In this document: one piece after another, positions 41,068-49,467 of the stretch
How the letters are laid out: every line of letters starts with the position of its first letter
Numbering within the stretch: the stretch's first letter is position 1
NCBI GenBank assembly: GCA_965226925.1
Contig: CBDDEN010000009.1
Coordinates: 62,001 to 126,000 of the forward strand
Direction of reading: 5' to 3'
DNA: 64,000 nucleotides
Source: CBDDCX01 sp965226925
GTDB taxonomy: Bacteria > Gemmatimonadota > Gemmatimonadetes > Longimicrobiales > Gaopeijiaceae
Translations under genes and position numbers: made by a program
The notes under the pieces: model-generated
The model's database searches: none
What the model was told of the DNA's origin: nothing
The model's input: the letters and a program-made list of their open reading frames with translations, nothing else

Positions 41068-42995
41068 CAAGACGCCTGATCTTCGCTCAGGCCGGAGGCG
41101 CGTCGAAAGCTCTGGCCGCTCTTGGCGAGGGTGTGCAGGTCGTGGCGATCTCGAAGCTGAATGAAGTCGCTGCGCACGACCGGCCGGCCGTCCTGGTGCT
41201 GACAGACGAGCTCTGTGAAACGGGCGACACGAAGTCGGTGCCCAGCCACGTGAGCATCCTGGCCGACGGCCTCGGTGCGAGGAAGGCCGCCGATGACGCC
41301 GGCCGCCTCTTCCTCGGGTTGGACGACCTGAGTAGCGACGAGGCCCGGCATCGAGCTCTCCGCTCCGCCATGCGGGCTTCGGCCAACGAGCTCGCCCGCA
41401 CGAGGGCAGACGCCCAGCTCAGCCAGGTCCACGGTGACCTGAGGGGGCTGAACAAGGTGGGGATGGCGCTCATGAGCGAGCGCGACCCGGACTCCCTTCT
41501 GGGCATGATCCTCACCCAGGCCAGACGACTGACCAACAGTGATGCCGGCAGCCTGTATCTCGTCGAGGAGGGGGAGGACGGGAAGAAGACGCTCCACTTC
41601 CTGCGGGCCCAAAACGCCTCGCTCCCCGATCTCCCGACCCCCGACTTTTCGCTCCCGTTCGATGAGACCAGCATCGCGGGATTCACGGCCCTCCACGGCA
41701 AACCGCTCGTCATCGACGACGCGTACGAGATTCCCGATTCCGAGCCCTACTCGTTCAACCGTGCGTTCGACGAAGAGGTGGGATACCGGGCGAAGTCCAT
41801 GTTGGTGGTTCCGATGAAGGACCATCGAGACGCGGTCGTGGGTGTGTTGCAGCTCATCAACCGCAAGGCCGACGTCTTGGCCGTGATACGGGACGAAGCG
41901 TCCGCCGACGAGCACGTGCTCCCCTACGAGTCCCGGGAGGTCGAGCTGGTACAGTCCCTCGCGGGACAAGCAGCCGTTTCGATCGAGAACGGACAGTTGT
42001 ACCGCGACATCGAGAACCTCTTCGAGGGGTTCATCAAGGCCGCCGTCATCGCGATCGACCAGCGCGATCCCACGACATCGGGGCACTCGGTCCGGGTAGC
42101 CACGCTGACCTGCGACATCGCAGAAGTAGCCGACAGAGCGGGAGACGGCCCCTTCAAGGACACCTCGTTCACCCGCGAGCAGATGAAGGAGTTGCGCTAC
42201 GCAGGCCTCCTGCACGACTTCGGCAAGGTCGGCGTTCGGGAAAACGTCCTGGTTAAGTCGAAGAAGCTACCGCCTGTGCTCGTCGAGCGGATCGAAGCCC
42301 GTTTCGACCTGATCCGCCGCACGCTCGAGTCCGAGTTTCATCAGCAGAAGGCGGAACACCTCCTGAAGCACGGCAAGGACAGGTTCGATGTGTTCCGGCA
42401 GGGGCTCGAGGAGACCTATGAGAGCTCACTGGAGCAGCTCGATCGATTCCAGGAGGCCATCCGTGAGTCGAACGAACCGAAGGTCCTTCCCGAGGCCAGC
42501 GCGGAGATCTTGAACGACATCGCCGCGACCACGTTCCGGGACTTCGAAGGGCAGCAAGTCCCGTACATCACCAACGACGAGCTCCACTTCCTGGCGATTC
42601 CGAAGGGATCCCTCGACCCCGACGAGCGGCTTCAGATCGAGTCGCACGTGACACATACGTACAACTTCCTGACCCAGATTCCGTGGACCGCCGACCTAGC
42701 CCGGGTCGCGGATATCGCGCATGGGCATCACGAGAAGCTGGACGGCACGGGTTACCCCCGAGGTATCGACGCGACCCAGCTCGCTATCCAAACCCGCATC
42801 ATGACGGTCTCGGACATCTTCGACGCGCTCACGGCTTCGGACCGCCCCTACAAACGCGCCCTACCCGCCACCAGAGCGCTCGAGATTCTCGACATGGAGG
42901 CCAAGGGCGGAATGCTGGACCGATCCGTGGTGGAGTTGCTCCTGGCCTCGGAGGTGTACCACAAAGTGCTGGAAGGGGACTGGCGCGAGTTCTAG
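41064..42995 (+). CDS. GAF/HD-GYP cyclic-di-GMP phosphodiesterase
   Basis: A 643-residue soluble protein. Residues 1-110 resemble a degenerate receiver-like domain. A GAF domain covers about 125-310 (LTNSDAGSLYLVEEGEDGKK, SMLVVPMKDHRDAVVGVLQL). HD-GYP follows: GHSVRVA, His384-Asp385 in LLHDFGKVGV, His555-His556 in GHHEKLDGTGYPRG, GYP at 563-565, and VSDIFDALTASDRPYK. Spacing between the HD and HH motifs is about 170 residues, roughly 100 more than usual, filled by a helical insert. The stop TAG lies in the CTAG target of the IS that follows, and is regenerated by it. Confidence 0.88.
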   Translation: MTRRLIFAQAGGASKALAALGEGVQVVAISKLNEVAAHDRPAVLVLTDELCETGDTKSVPSHVSILADGLGARKAADDAGRLFLGLDDLSSDEARHRALRSAMRASANELARTRADAQLSQVHGDLRGLNKVGMALMSERDPDSLLGMILTQARRLTNSDAGSLYLVEEGEDGKKTLHFLRAQNASLPDLPTPDFSLPFDETSIAGFTALHGKPLVIDDAYEIPDSEPYSFNRAFDEEVGYRAKSMLVVPMKDHRDAVVGVLQLINRKADVLAVIRDEASADEHVLPYESREVELVQSLAGQAAVSIENGQLYRDIENLFEGFIKAAVIAIDQRDPTTSGHSVRVATLTCDIAEVADRAGDGPFKDTSFTREQMKELRYAGLLHDFGKVGVRENVLVKSKKLPPVLVERIEARFDLIRRTLESEFHQQKAEHLLKHGKDRFDVFRQGLEETYESSLEQLDRFQEAIRESNEPKVLPEASAEILNDIAATTFRDFEGQQVPYITNDELHFLAIPKGSLDPDERLQIESHVTHTYNFLTQIPWTADLARVADIAHGHHEKLDGTGYPRGIDATQLAIQTRIMTVSDIFDALTASDRPYKRALPATRALEILDMEAKGGMLDRSVVELLLASEVYHKVLEGDWREF

Positions 42996-44194
42996 GGAGG
43001 GTCTGAACAACCCCCATCTTGGGAGGAACGCGATCGGTTGCGGTTCGAAGATCCGGTTCGAAGACCTATCGGAGCGATGAAGTGCTGGCTGGCGCGCCGG
43101 AGAAACGGTCCGAACCGTCAGGAAGTCGCTTCGATGTGTCCGGCTCCCGCCCTCGGGCGGTCCATGGGCCGCGCGTTATCCGGTCGCGTAGCGGCCAGCG
43201 ATGAGCAGATTCGAGAACCCGAGCAGCAACGCGATGCGCTGCGTGTTCTTCGCCAGTCCCCGGTAGCGCACCTTACCGTACCCGAAGCGCCGCTTCACAT
43301 ACAAGAACGGATGCTCCACCTTCGCCCGCACCGATGCCTTGCGCTTCTCGGCCGCCGCCTCGGCGCCGTCCCGATCGAGCAGGCGACGCTTGCCCGGCTT
43401 CATCGCCACCTGCCAGGCGACGTCGCAACCCCTGTTCTCCGGGCGCTTGTCCACACCCTGGTAGCCCGCGTCGCCCCATGCCTCCGTCTCGTCACCATGC
43501 AGCAGCACGCACGCCTGCGTCACGTCCGCCGCGTTGGCGGCCGTCGTCGCCAAGCTGTGCGCCAGACCCGATTCGGCGTCCACCCCGATATGCGCCTTCA
43601 TCCCGAAGTACCACTGGTTTCCCTTCTTCGTCTGGTGCATCTCCGGATCCCGTTCTCCCCTGCGGTTCTTCGTCGACGACGGCGCGTCAATGATGCTCGC
43701 ATCCACGATCGTCCCCGTCTTCAACCGATGCCCGAGAGACGCCAGATGCGTATTGATCTCCTCGAACAACCCCATCCCCAAGCCCTGCGTCTCCAGCAGG
43801 TGACGGAAGTTCAGGATCGTCGTCTCGTCCGGCAAAGAACCGCTCAGGCGCAGACCCGCAAAGCGGCGCACTGACTCCACCTCGTAGAGCAGATCCTCCA
43901 TGCCCGGATCGCTCACGTTGTAGAACAGCTGCACACAATGAACCCGCAGCATCACCCCAAGCGGATAGGGGCGGCGGCCACGGCCAGCCTTCGGATAGAA
44001 CGGCTCGATCCGATCCTCCAGCTGTTGCCAGGGAATCAGCCCCTCCATCTTCTCCAGGAAAATCTCCCGGCGCGTCCGCCGCTTCTTCGAATCGTACTCC
44101 AGCTCCGCGAAAGTCATCTGAAGCTCCATGGCCCGCTCACAACTCCCCGGTCGTTTCATCCCATGAAACTACACCCGTCTTGTTCAGAGTTTCC
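42996..44194 (-). mobile_element. IS5-family insertion sequence, copy C
   Basis: A 1,199-bp element, inverted relative to copies A and B, with the same terminal repeats and CTAG on both sides (42992-42995 and 44195-44198). It shares the longer non-coding form with copy B and the Arg transposase codon with copy A. It sits between the HD-GYP gene and the convergent second caspase gene, so it interrupts a locus that was probably continuous. Confidence 0.92.
43176..44159 (-). CDS. IS5-family transposase (copy C)
   Basis: A 327-residue DDE transposase with the same motifs as the other two copies (TIVDASIIDAP, WGDAGYQG, VEHPFLYVKRRFGYGK) and Arg in GRGRRPYPL. The reading frame is intact. The small inverted repeat around the first ATG is present here too. 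Confidence 0.93.
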   Translation of the reverse strand: MKRPGSCERAMELQMTFAELEYDSKKRRTRREIFLEKMEGLIPWQQLEDRIEPFYPKAGRGRRPYPLGVMLRVHCVQLFYNVSDPGMEDLLYEVESVRRFAGLRLSGSLPDETTILNFRHLLETQGLGMGLFEEINTHLASLGHRLKTGTIVDASIIDAPSSTKNRRGERDPEMHQTKKGNQWYFGMKAHIGVDAESGLAHSLATTAANAADVTQACVLLHGDETEAWGDAGYQGVDKRPENRGCDVAWQVAMKPGKRRLLDRDGAEAAAEKRKASVRAKVEHPFLYVKRRFGYGKVRYRGLAKNTQRIALLLGFSNLLIAGRYATG

Positions 44195-44223
44195 CTAGAA
44201 GGCTGTTGAAGAAGTACGGCCTT

Positions 44224-45996
44224 CTACCGGCCCGACCCCTCCACCACCGCCAGCGGAATGTCGCCGAACCCGGATCGTTGGGGATTCTGGCGTCCCTCCG
44301 TGGCAGACACCACGCTGTTGTTCACGTAGTCGAAGATCTCGCTGAACGTCACGACGCCGTCCCCGTTGACGTCTCCGCTCCCCTCGAGTGCCTCCAGAAG
44401 GAAGGCCGTGAAGACTCCGTGCCCACCCCAGCGGGCGTCCTCGAGCGAAAACTCGTTCGTGTCCGCCGCGGTCATCATGAGACGCCTGGAGGGCGAGAAG
44501 AGCTGAGCGAAACCGCCGGCTATCGCGTTGTCCGGGCCGCCACCCACGACGTCACCATCGGTCGTCCCCGCCGAGTGGCAGGCGTCGGCGATCACGATGA
44601 CCCGCTCCGCGGAAATCTGACGGCGTAGGGCCGTCTTGACGTCCCACATGGGAAACGCCGTAGACGCGAGCGCGTCGAGATCACTGTCGGTGGGGAGAAG
44701 ATAGAGGTTGTCCGGGCGCTGCGGATCCGGTGCCCCGTGCCCCGCATAGTAGATGAACACGAGGTCGTCCCAATCGGCCTGCTGAAGGAACACGAACAAA
44801 GCTTCCCTCATGGCAGCACCGGTCGCTTCGCCGTCCGAGAGGAAGCGAATGTGATCCTCCTCGAACGGCCCGGCGGCGGAACTGGTCAGGAAGTCGTAGA
44901 CGGCCCTGGCATCCGCCCCGGCAAACTCGAGATCGGGAATGTCCTCGCTCGCATACCGGCCGACGCCGATCACGACCGCCCAGCGCTGGTCGATCCGCGG
45001 GGCCACGACGGCCTCGGTCGTGGCACCACCCGGGCCCTCGGCGACCACCCTTACCGAGTCCTGGCTCATCGGGAGGTTGGTCTCGGCCCAGAAACGCTTC
45101 GAGGTCTGCCCGTCGACACCCAGTCGCTCGGCCTCACCTTCCTCGAGATCCACGAGTTTGGCCATCTTACCCTCGACTTCGACGCCTCTGGCATGACCGG
45201 TGACGACCCCTTCGATCCGGATCGGATTGAACAGATCCGACGAGCGGTCGCCCTTCTTCATCACACCGAGCCCGCGGGTCGCGCCCGTGGAGGTCGACGG
45301 AGATACGTCGGCTCGGAGAATCGCCAGTCCCGGGCCCGCACCCAGATCGGCGGCCGCTACCTCGGCCTGCACCGAGCCCGGATCCGGCACCCAGTAGAGC
45401 GCGTTCTCCCACGGTTCGTTCTCCCAGTTGTTCATCAGTTGGCCGAGAAACGATGTGCTCTGGAGCACTTCTTCGGTCGCCTTTCGCAGCACTCGCGCCT
45501 TTCCGCGCTGCTCGGTGGCCTCGAGCACCCGGCCACCGTCACCCACGGCATCGGCGATGACCCGGCCCAGATCCAAACGCAACGCCCGTACGCGCACCTC
45601 TCCGGTCGCCGTGATGGCGGTCTGATCCACCATGTCGGGGCGAGCACCCCAGTCGGCCGTCCCGAGAACCAGCACCTGAGCGCCGAAGTCACGGCCCAGG
45701 CTCGTGGCGGCCCCCTCGTCCCCGCCCAGCGCCGCCTGAACCAGCTCTCTCTGAGCGGCGGTGTACGCCAGTGCCGGGTCTCCCACCGGAAATCCGGCCT
45801 CCAGCAGGAAGCTCGTCATCTCACGAGCGGCGATCTGCCCATCTTCTTCCTGGATGAAGACCAGGACGCGCGGCAGATCAGTATCGAACGCGATCTCGCC
45901 CGTCCCCTGAGCCACGAGCCCGCTCGGAATCAACGCCAACCAGACCAGCAGCAGAGCGGTGGTCCACGCTACCGCATCTCGGTGTCCTCTCATCAT
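44224..45996 (-). CDS. caspase-like protease (C14) with CsgG/FlgO-like N-terminus and EF-hand-like loop
   Basis: A 590-residue exported protein (signal in residues 1-30). Residues 38-190 look like a CsgG/FlgO-type domain (DFGAQVLVLGTADWG, VRVRALRLDLGRVIADAVGD). The caspase domain is at about 340-560 (RWAVVIGVGRYASEDI), with catalytic His420 in YYAGHGAP and Cys473 in IADACHSAG, both intact. Near the end DVNGDGVVTFSE is an EF-hand-like calcium loop, so activity could depend on calcium as in metacaspases. ATG 45994-45996 overlaps the upstream CsgG-family gene (ATGA). Confidence 0.83.
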   Translation of the reverse strand: MMRGHRDAVAWTTALLLVWLALIPSGLVAQGTGEIAFDTDLPRVLVFIQEEDGQIAAREMTSFLLEAGFPVGDPALAYTAAQRELVQAALGGDEGAATSLGRDFGAQVLVLGTADWGARPDMVDQTAITATGEVRVRALRLDLGRVIADAVGDGGRVLEATEQRGKARVLRKATEEVLQSTSFLGQLMNNWENEPWENALYWVPDPGSVQAEVAAADLGAGPGLAILRADVSPSTSTGATRGLGVMKKGDRSSDLFNPIRIEGVVTGHARGVEVEGKMAKLVDLEEGEAERLGVDGQTSKRFWAETNLPMSQDSVRVVAEGPGGATTEAVVAPRIDQRWAVVIGVGRYASEDIPDLEFAGADARAVYDFLTSSAAGPFEEDHIRFLSDGEATGAAMREALFVFLQQADWDDLVFIYYAGHGAPDPQRPDNLYLLPTDSDLDALASTAFPMWDVKTALRRQISAERVIVIADACHSAGTTDGDVVGGGPDNAIAGGFAQLFSPSRRLMMTAADTNEFSLEDARWGGHGVFTAFLLEALEGSGDVNGDGVVTFSEIFDYVNNSVVSATEGRQNPQRSGFGDIPLAVVEGSGR

Positions 45997-46691
45997 CGGT
46001 CCTCCTCGCCGCTCGTCGCCAATCGATCGACCGCCTGTTGAGCAGCGCGGTGGCTCGGGTGGATCGCCAATGCCGCCCTGTAGTGCTCAAGGGCCTGCTC
46101 GGTATCACCATTGTCTTCGAAGTCGACAGCGCGGGAGAACTCGACGGTCGCCCGTACGGGAATCGGCTCCATGTTGGCCCTGGACGAGGGCGGCTCCAGG
46201 TTCGGCTTCTTGACAAAGGCGTCCGCCATGGCCACCACGACCGACAGCAACTCACTAGTCTTGTCGTTCATCTTCTGCGCTTCGAGCACCTCGGACGTCT
46301 CTACGTCCACCGCACGCATGTCCATACGCAACTGCTCCGCGATGCTCGTAACCTGCCCGTAGATCATGTACTGGGCCCCCACCATCTTGCCGATCTCGAC
46401 CGCGGTGCTCTCGTCTACGCGGCCGGACAGGGCCAGCCTCTGCTCCATGAGCAGATCCTGAAGCTGATATCGCTCGATGACCTGAAGACCGGGATTACCG
46501 ATGAGTTCGGTGATGAGCATGCTCGAGACGGCCTTGCCCAGTGGAGCGGAGTTGCCCGCCGAGCCCAGCATGAGACCGGTGAAATCCAGTACCGCAACGG
46601 TGGGTACGTCGTCCTGGGCACGGACGGTGGGTACCGCCAAGCCGAGGACGAATGCGGTGACGGCAATCGTCAGGGGAGCATCGATGCGCAA
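45993..46691 (-). CDS. CsgG/HfaB-family exported protein with TPR-like tail
   Basis: A 232-residue exported protein. The start is TTG 46689-46691, with GAGGAGG upstream. A signal peptide (to about 25) is followed by a CsgG-like domain (VPTVAVLDFTGLMLGS, VSSMLITELIGNPGLQVIER, VGAQYMIYGQVTSIAEQLRM) and a C-terminal TPR-like helix pair (DNGDTEQALEHYRAALAIHP). CsgG forms curli export pores; this family member lacks a lipobox, so it may be a periplasmic partner rather than the pore. It is coupled to the second caspase gene, and both are probably assembled together at the envelope. Confidence 0.8.
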   Translation of the reverse strand: MRIDAPLTIAVTAFVLGLAVPTVRAQDDVPTVAVLDFTGLMLGSAGNSAPLGKAVSSMLITELIGNPGLQVIERYQLQDLLMEQRLALSGRVDESTAVEIGKMVGAQYMIYGQVTSIAEQLRMDMRAVDVETSEVLEAQKMNDKTSELLSVVVAMADAFVKKPNLEPPSSRANMEPIPVRATVEFSRAVDFEDNGDTEQALEHYRAALAIHPSHRAAQQAVDRLATSGEEDR

Positions 46692-46900
46692 TCCAAATCC
46701 CTCCTCGAGGAGAGGGCTCGCCTCTCCAAGCTACGCGCCGACAGGCGCAAACGGCGGCCAAAGGAGCAAGTTTTCCTTTGCCCGCCGCGAATCCTCACCC
46801 TAAATTTAGGACCACTCCGACGGGAGTGCGAGTCTTTTCTATGGCGCGCGCGAACCGTCTCGCATGGAGCATCCGTTTCTTCTGCTGGAAGCAGCCTCCG

Positions 46901-48268
46901 ATGTCCCTGGCCTGGCACAAAATTCGGTCCCTGTCGCTGCTACTCGTCCTGCCGATGTTGCAGGTAGGCTGTGCCCGACAAGGCCTCAACGCTGATCCCG
47001 CCGAAATCCCCACTCTCCAGGAGCAGCTTCGACAGAATCCGGGTGACCTTACGACGCAGACCCGACTCGGCATTGCCCTGTACAAGGACGGTCGGTTCGA
47101 GCAGTCGAAGACGACTCTGGCCAACGCGATCGACGCGGGTGCCGAGTTCGGCGCCGCGTACCTCTACCTCGGCCTTTCGAACGAGTCGCTAAACGACTGG
47201 GCCGCAGCCAGGACGGCTTATACTACCTACCTGGAAGTCGGCAATTTCGGTCCCCTGAAGGACCGTCTCGAGAATCGCCTCCTTCTCATCGTACGGAATG
47301 AGCTCCAAGCCGCCGCCCAGGCGGCCCTGGCCCAGGAAGCCGCACTGGTCTCGGAGCCTCCGCAACCCCGCACCGTTCCTGTCTTCCCTTTTCGGCTGGT
47401 TTCGGAGGATGAGGGTCTGTTGCCGCTACAGGTGGCCCTCGCGGACATGATGATCACCGATCTGGCCATCTCCAACGCTCTGACCGTTCTCGAGCGGACG
47501 CAGATCCAGTCGCTGCTGGATGAAATGGCCCTCTCGGAGGCCGGGTATGCCGATCCAGCCACCGGGGCCCGTGCGGGCCGGCTGTTGCGTGCGGAACATG
47601 TCGTCCAAGGCGTGCTCACCACCCTGGGCGAGCAAAATATCCAGTTCGACGCGGAGGTCATGAACACCGTCCAAGCGCAGTCAGCCGGATCGGTTTCGGA
47701 TCAGGACCAACTCGAGGCGATCTTCGACATGGAGAAAACCCTCGTATTCCAGATGCTCGACGTTCTCGGGGCTGCGTTGACTCCGGCCGAGCGCGAGGCC
47801 ATCAACGACAACAGAGCCGAGAGCATATTGGCCTTCCTGGCCTACGGCGAGGGGTTGATGGCGATGGATCGAGGCGACTTTCAGGCGGCATCGAACTTCT
47901 TCCAGCAGGCCGCTTCGAGAGACGGAAGCTTCACGGCCGCACAGACGCGTCGCCGGCAGGCCGATGGCCTCAACGATGCTGTGACGACAGACATCGAGAG
48001 TTCGGCGGACGAGACCGGCGCCGTGACCGGCGTATCCGACGCAGGCGAGATCGCACAGACGGACAACCTGCTCCAGGAGACATCCCAGGACGTGAACCCG
48101 AGCGGGACGACCGCCGTCATCGACCAAGGAACCACCACCACGGCCGGACGGGACAACAAGCAGGCCTCCGAGCGGGACTCCTCGCAAGAGGCCACCCGAC
48201 AAGAGGGCGCTGCGGCCACCACGGCACGGGTGACGATCAGCATTCGGCGGCCGGGAGGTGAGCTATGA
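46901..48268 (+). CDS. TPR and CsgG-like lipoprotein
   Basis: A 455-residue lipoprotein. I use ATG 46901, giving a signal with lipobox LQVGCARQ; the frame continues upstream without a credible start. A TPR part (about 35-110, LGIALYKDGRFEQSKTTLAN) precedes a CsgG-like domain (VALADMMITDLAISNALTVL, ERTQIQSLLDEMALSE, LLRAEHVVQGVLTTLG). The end is a low-complexity Ser/Thr/Asp/Gln tail. It is divergent from the CsgG-family gene at 45993, so the 46692-46900 region should hold both promoters. The beta-barrel gene overlaps its stop. Confidence 0.78.
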   Translation: MSLAWHKIRSLSLLLVLPMLQVGCARQGLNADPAEIPTLQEQLRQNPGDLTTQTRLGIALYKDGRFEQSKTTLANAIDAGAEFGAAYLYLGLSNESLNDWAAARTAYTTYLEVGNFGPLKDRLENRLLLIVRNELQAAAQAALAQEAALVSEPPQPRTVPVFPFRLVSEDEGLLPLQVALADMMITDLAISNALTVLERTQIQSLLDEMALSEAGYADPATGARAGRLLRAEHVVQGVLTTLGEQNIQFDAEVMNTVQAQSAGSVSDQDQLEAIFDMEKTLVFQMLDVLGAALTPAEREAINDNRAESILAFLAYGEGLMAMDRGDFQAASNFFQQAASRDGSFTAAQTRRRQADGLNDAVTTDIESSADETGAVTGVSDAGEIAQTDNLLQETSQDVNPSGTTAVIDQGTTTTAGRDNKQASERDSSQEATRQEGAAATTARVTISIRRPGGEL

Positions 48269-48963
48269 GGACTCTACGGCGGTCCCGGTTCGCGGTGCTC
48301 GTCTGTAGTGCTCTCTTCGCCTTCGGTGCCCGCTCGTTCCTAGGTGCCCAAACCAACCCTCAGAGCCTGGGTGTTTCGGCGATCTTCCAGGGATACGATT
48401 TCGATAACGCCCTGGGAGTCGACGGGGCCCAGCTCCTCATGATCCCGGTCGCGTATCGGCTCCCCGTAGGTGAGAAGTTCTCGGTCGAGCTCTTTTCGGC
48501 CTGGGCCGAGGGTCGTGTGCAACGAAGCGGACGGGTCTCGGTTCTGAACGGGCCTGTGGACACGCGACTGCACTTCGGATACAAGGCCTCCTCCAAGGCC
48601 ATCGTGACCATGAGCGTCAATCTGCCCACGGGCAACGTCACACACGACTCCGACGAGGCGGTCGTGGCCTCGGTGTTGTCGTCCGACATCTTGGGCTTCC
48701 GCGAATCGAACTGGGGCACCGGTACCTATGTCACGACCGGGGTGAGCTCCGGGCGAGGCTCGGTGTCGACCACAACGTGGGTGAGACGGGCAAGTTCACC
48801 GCGGGGTTCACCCTCCAGTCTTTCGGCTCCGACGAGTTCGCGGGCCGCAACCTCTTCCAGTCGGGTAATCGTGTCCGGGTGGACGCCGCATACTCGTTCC
48901 GTGCGGGTAGCACGACCTGGAGCGTCTCGGCCGCAGACGTCTGGCGCGCCAAGGGGGACCTGA
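48265..48963 (+). CDS. outer-membrane beta-barrel protein, N-terminal part (before frameshift)
   Basis: This frame encodes a signal peptide (ALFAFGARSFLGAQ) and barrel-like strands: LLMIPVAYRLPVGEKFSVEL, TRLHFGYKASSKAIVTMSVN and LGFRESNWGTGTYVTTGV. After about 48750 it becomes Ser/Arg-rich and loses similarity; from there the true sequence continues in the frame of the next entry. ATG 48265 overlaps the stop of the lipoprotein gene. One missing base near 48750 accounts for the break. Confidence 0.7.
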   Translation: MRTLRRSRFAVLVCSALFAFGARSFLGAQTNPQSLGVSAIFQGYDFDNALGVDGAQLLMIPVAYRLPVGEKFSVELFSAWAEGRVQRSGRVSVLNGPVDTRLHFGYKASSKAIVTMSVNLPTGNVTHDSDEAVVASVLSSDILGFRESNWGTGTYVTTGVSSGRGSVSTTTWVRRASSPRGSPSSLSAPTSSRAATSSSRVIVSGWTPHTRSVRVARPGASRPQTSGAPRGT

Positions 48964-49310
48964 ATCTCCAGATCCTCAACTCGGCCGGTGCCGCGGTGGG
49001 GGACTCTCTCGTTGCGACCGAAACGCAGAATCTGATCTTCGCGAGCCTCAACGGTGCCATCCCCATCGGTTCGACCATCTACCTACGGGCCGTCGTGGAT
49101 TTCCGCGTTCAGCAGATAGGAAGCACACCCGGTGAACCCGACGTCGGAGGAAGCTGGATTCTCGGCGGAGGCTTCAGCATTCCGGTTCGATATCGGGGTG
49201 TGGACGTCTTCCCTCGAGTGAAGGTGAACGTCGGACGCCTCAAGGCAGCGGACGGGACCACCCACGGGGCGATCGGGGTGGAAGCCTCCGGTACGCTGCG
49301 ATTCCGATAG
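48777..49310 (+). CDS. outer-membrane beta-barrel protein, C-terminal part (after frameshift)
   Basis: The rest of the barrel: ARLGVDHNVGETGKFTAGFT just upstream of the formal start, then DAAYSFRAGSTTWSVSAADV, STIYLRAVVDFRVQQ, GGGFSIPVRYRGVDVF and a terminal strand GVEASGTLRFR ending in an aromatic-plus-Arg pattern, typical of barrel insertion signals. The formal start at 48777 has no signal peptide, so this is a continuation, not a separate gene. Joined length is about 348 residues. A strong terminator follows. Confidence 0.7.
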   Translation: MGETGKFTAGFTLQSFGSDEFAGRNLFQSGNRVRVDAAYSFRAGSTTWSVSAADVWRAKGDLNLQILNSAGAAVGDSLVATETQNLIFASLNGAIPIGSTIYLRAVVDFRVQQIGSTPGEPDVGGSWILGGGFSIPVRYRGVDVFPRVKVNVGRLKAADGTTHGAIGVEASGTLRFR

Positions 49311-49341
49311 CGACACGAGGTTCGAAAGGCCGTCGAACCAT

Positions 49342-49378
49342 CGACGCGCCCGGCGCTGAGTCGGGCGCGTCGCTTTTT
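49342..49378 (+). terminator. rho-independent terminator of the lipoprotein/barrel operon
   Basis: Perfect 11-bp stem CGACGCGCCCG / CGGGCGCGTCG with a 9-base loop, followed by CTTTTT. This is the clearest terminator in the window. Confidence 0.9.
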
Positions 49379-49467
49379 GGACGGGTGCCGAGTTGCCGAG
49401 GCAGACCGATGCGAATGAACTGCCCGGATCGTAGAACCGCGAGGCCACCTCTGCAGGAGCCAGGACC

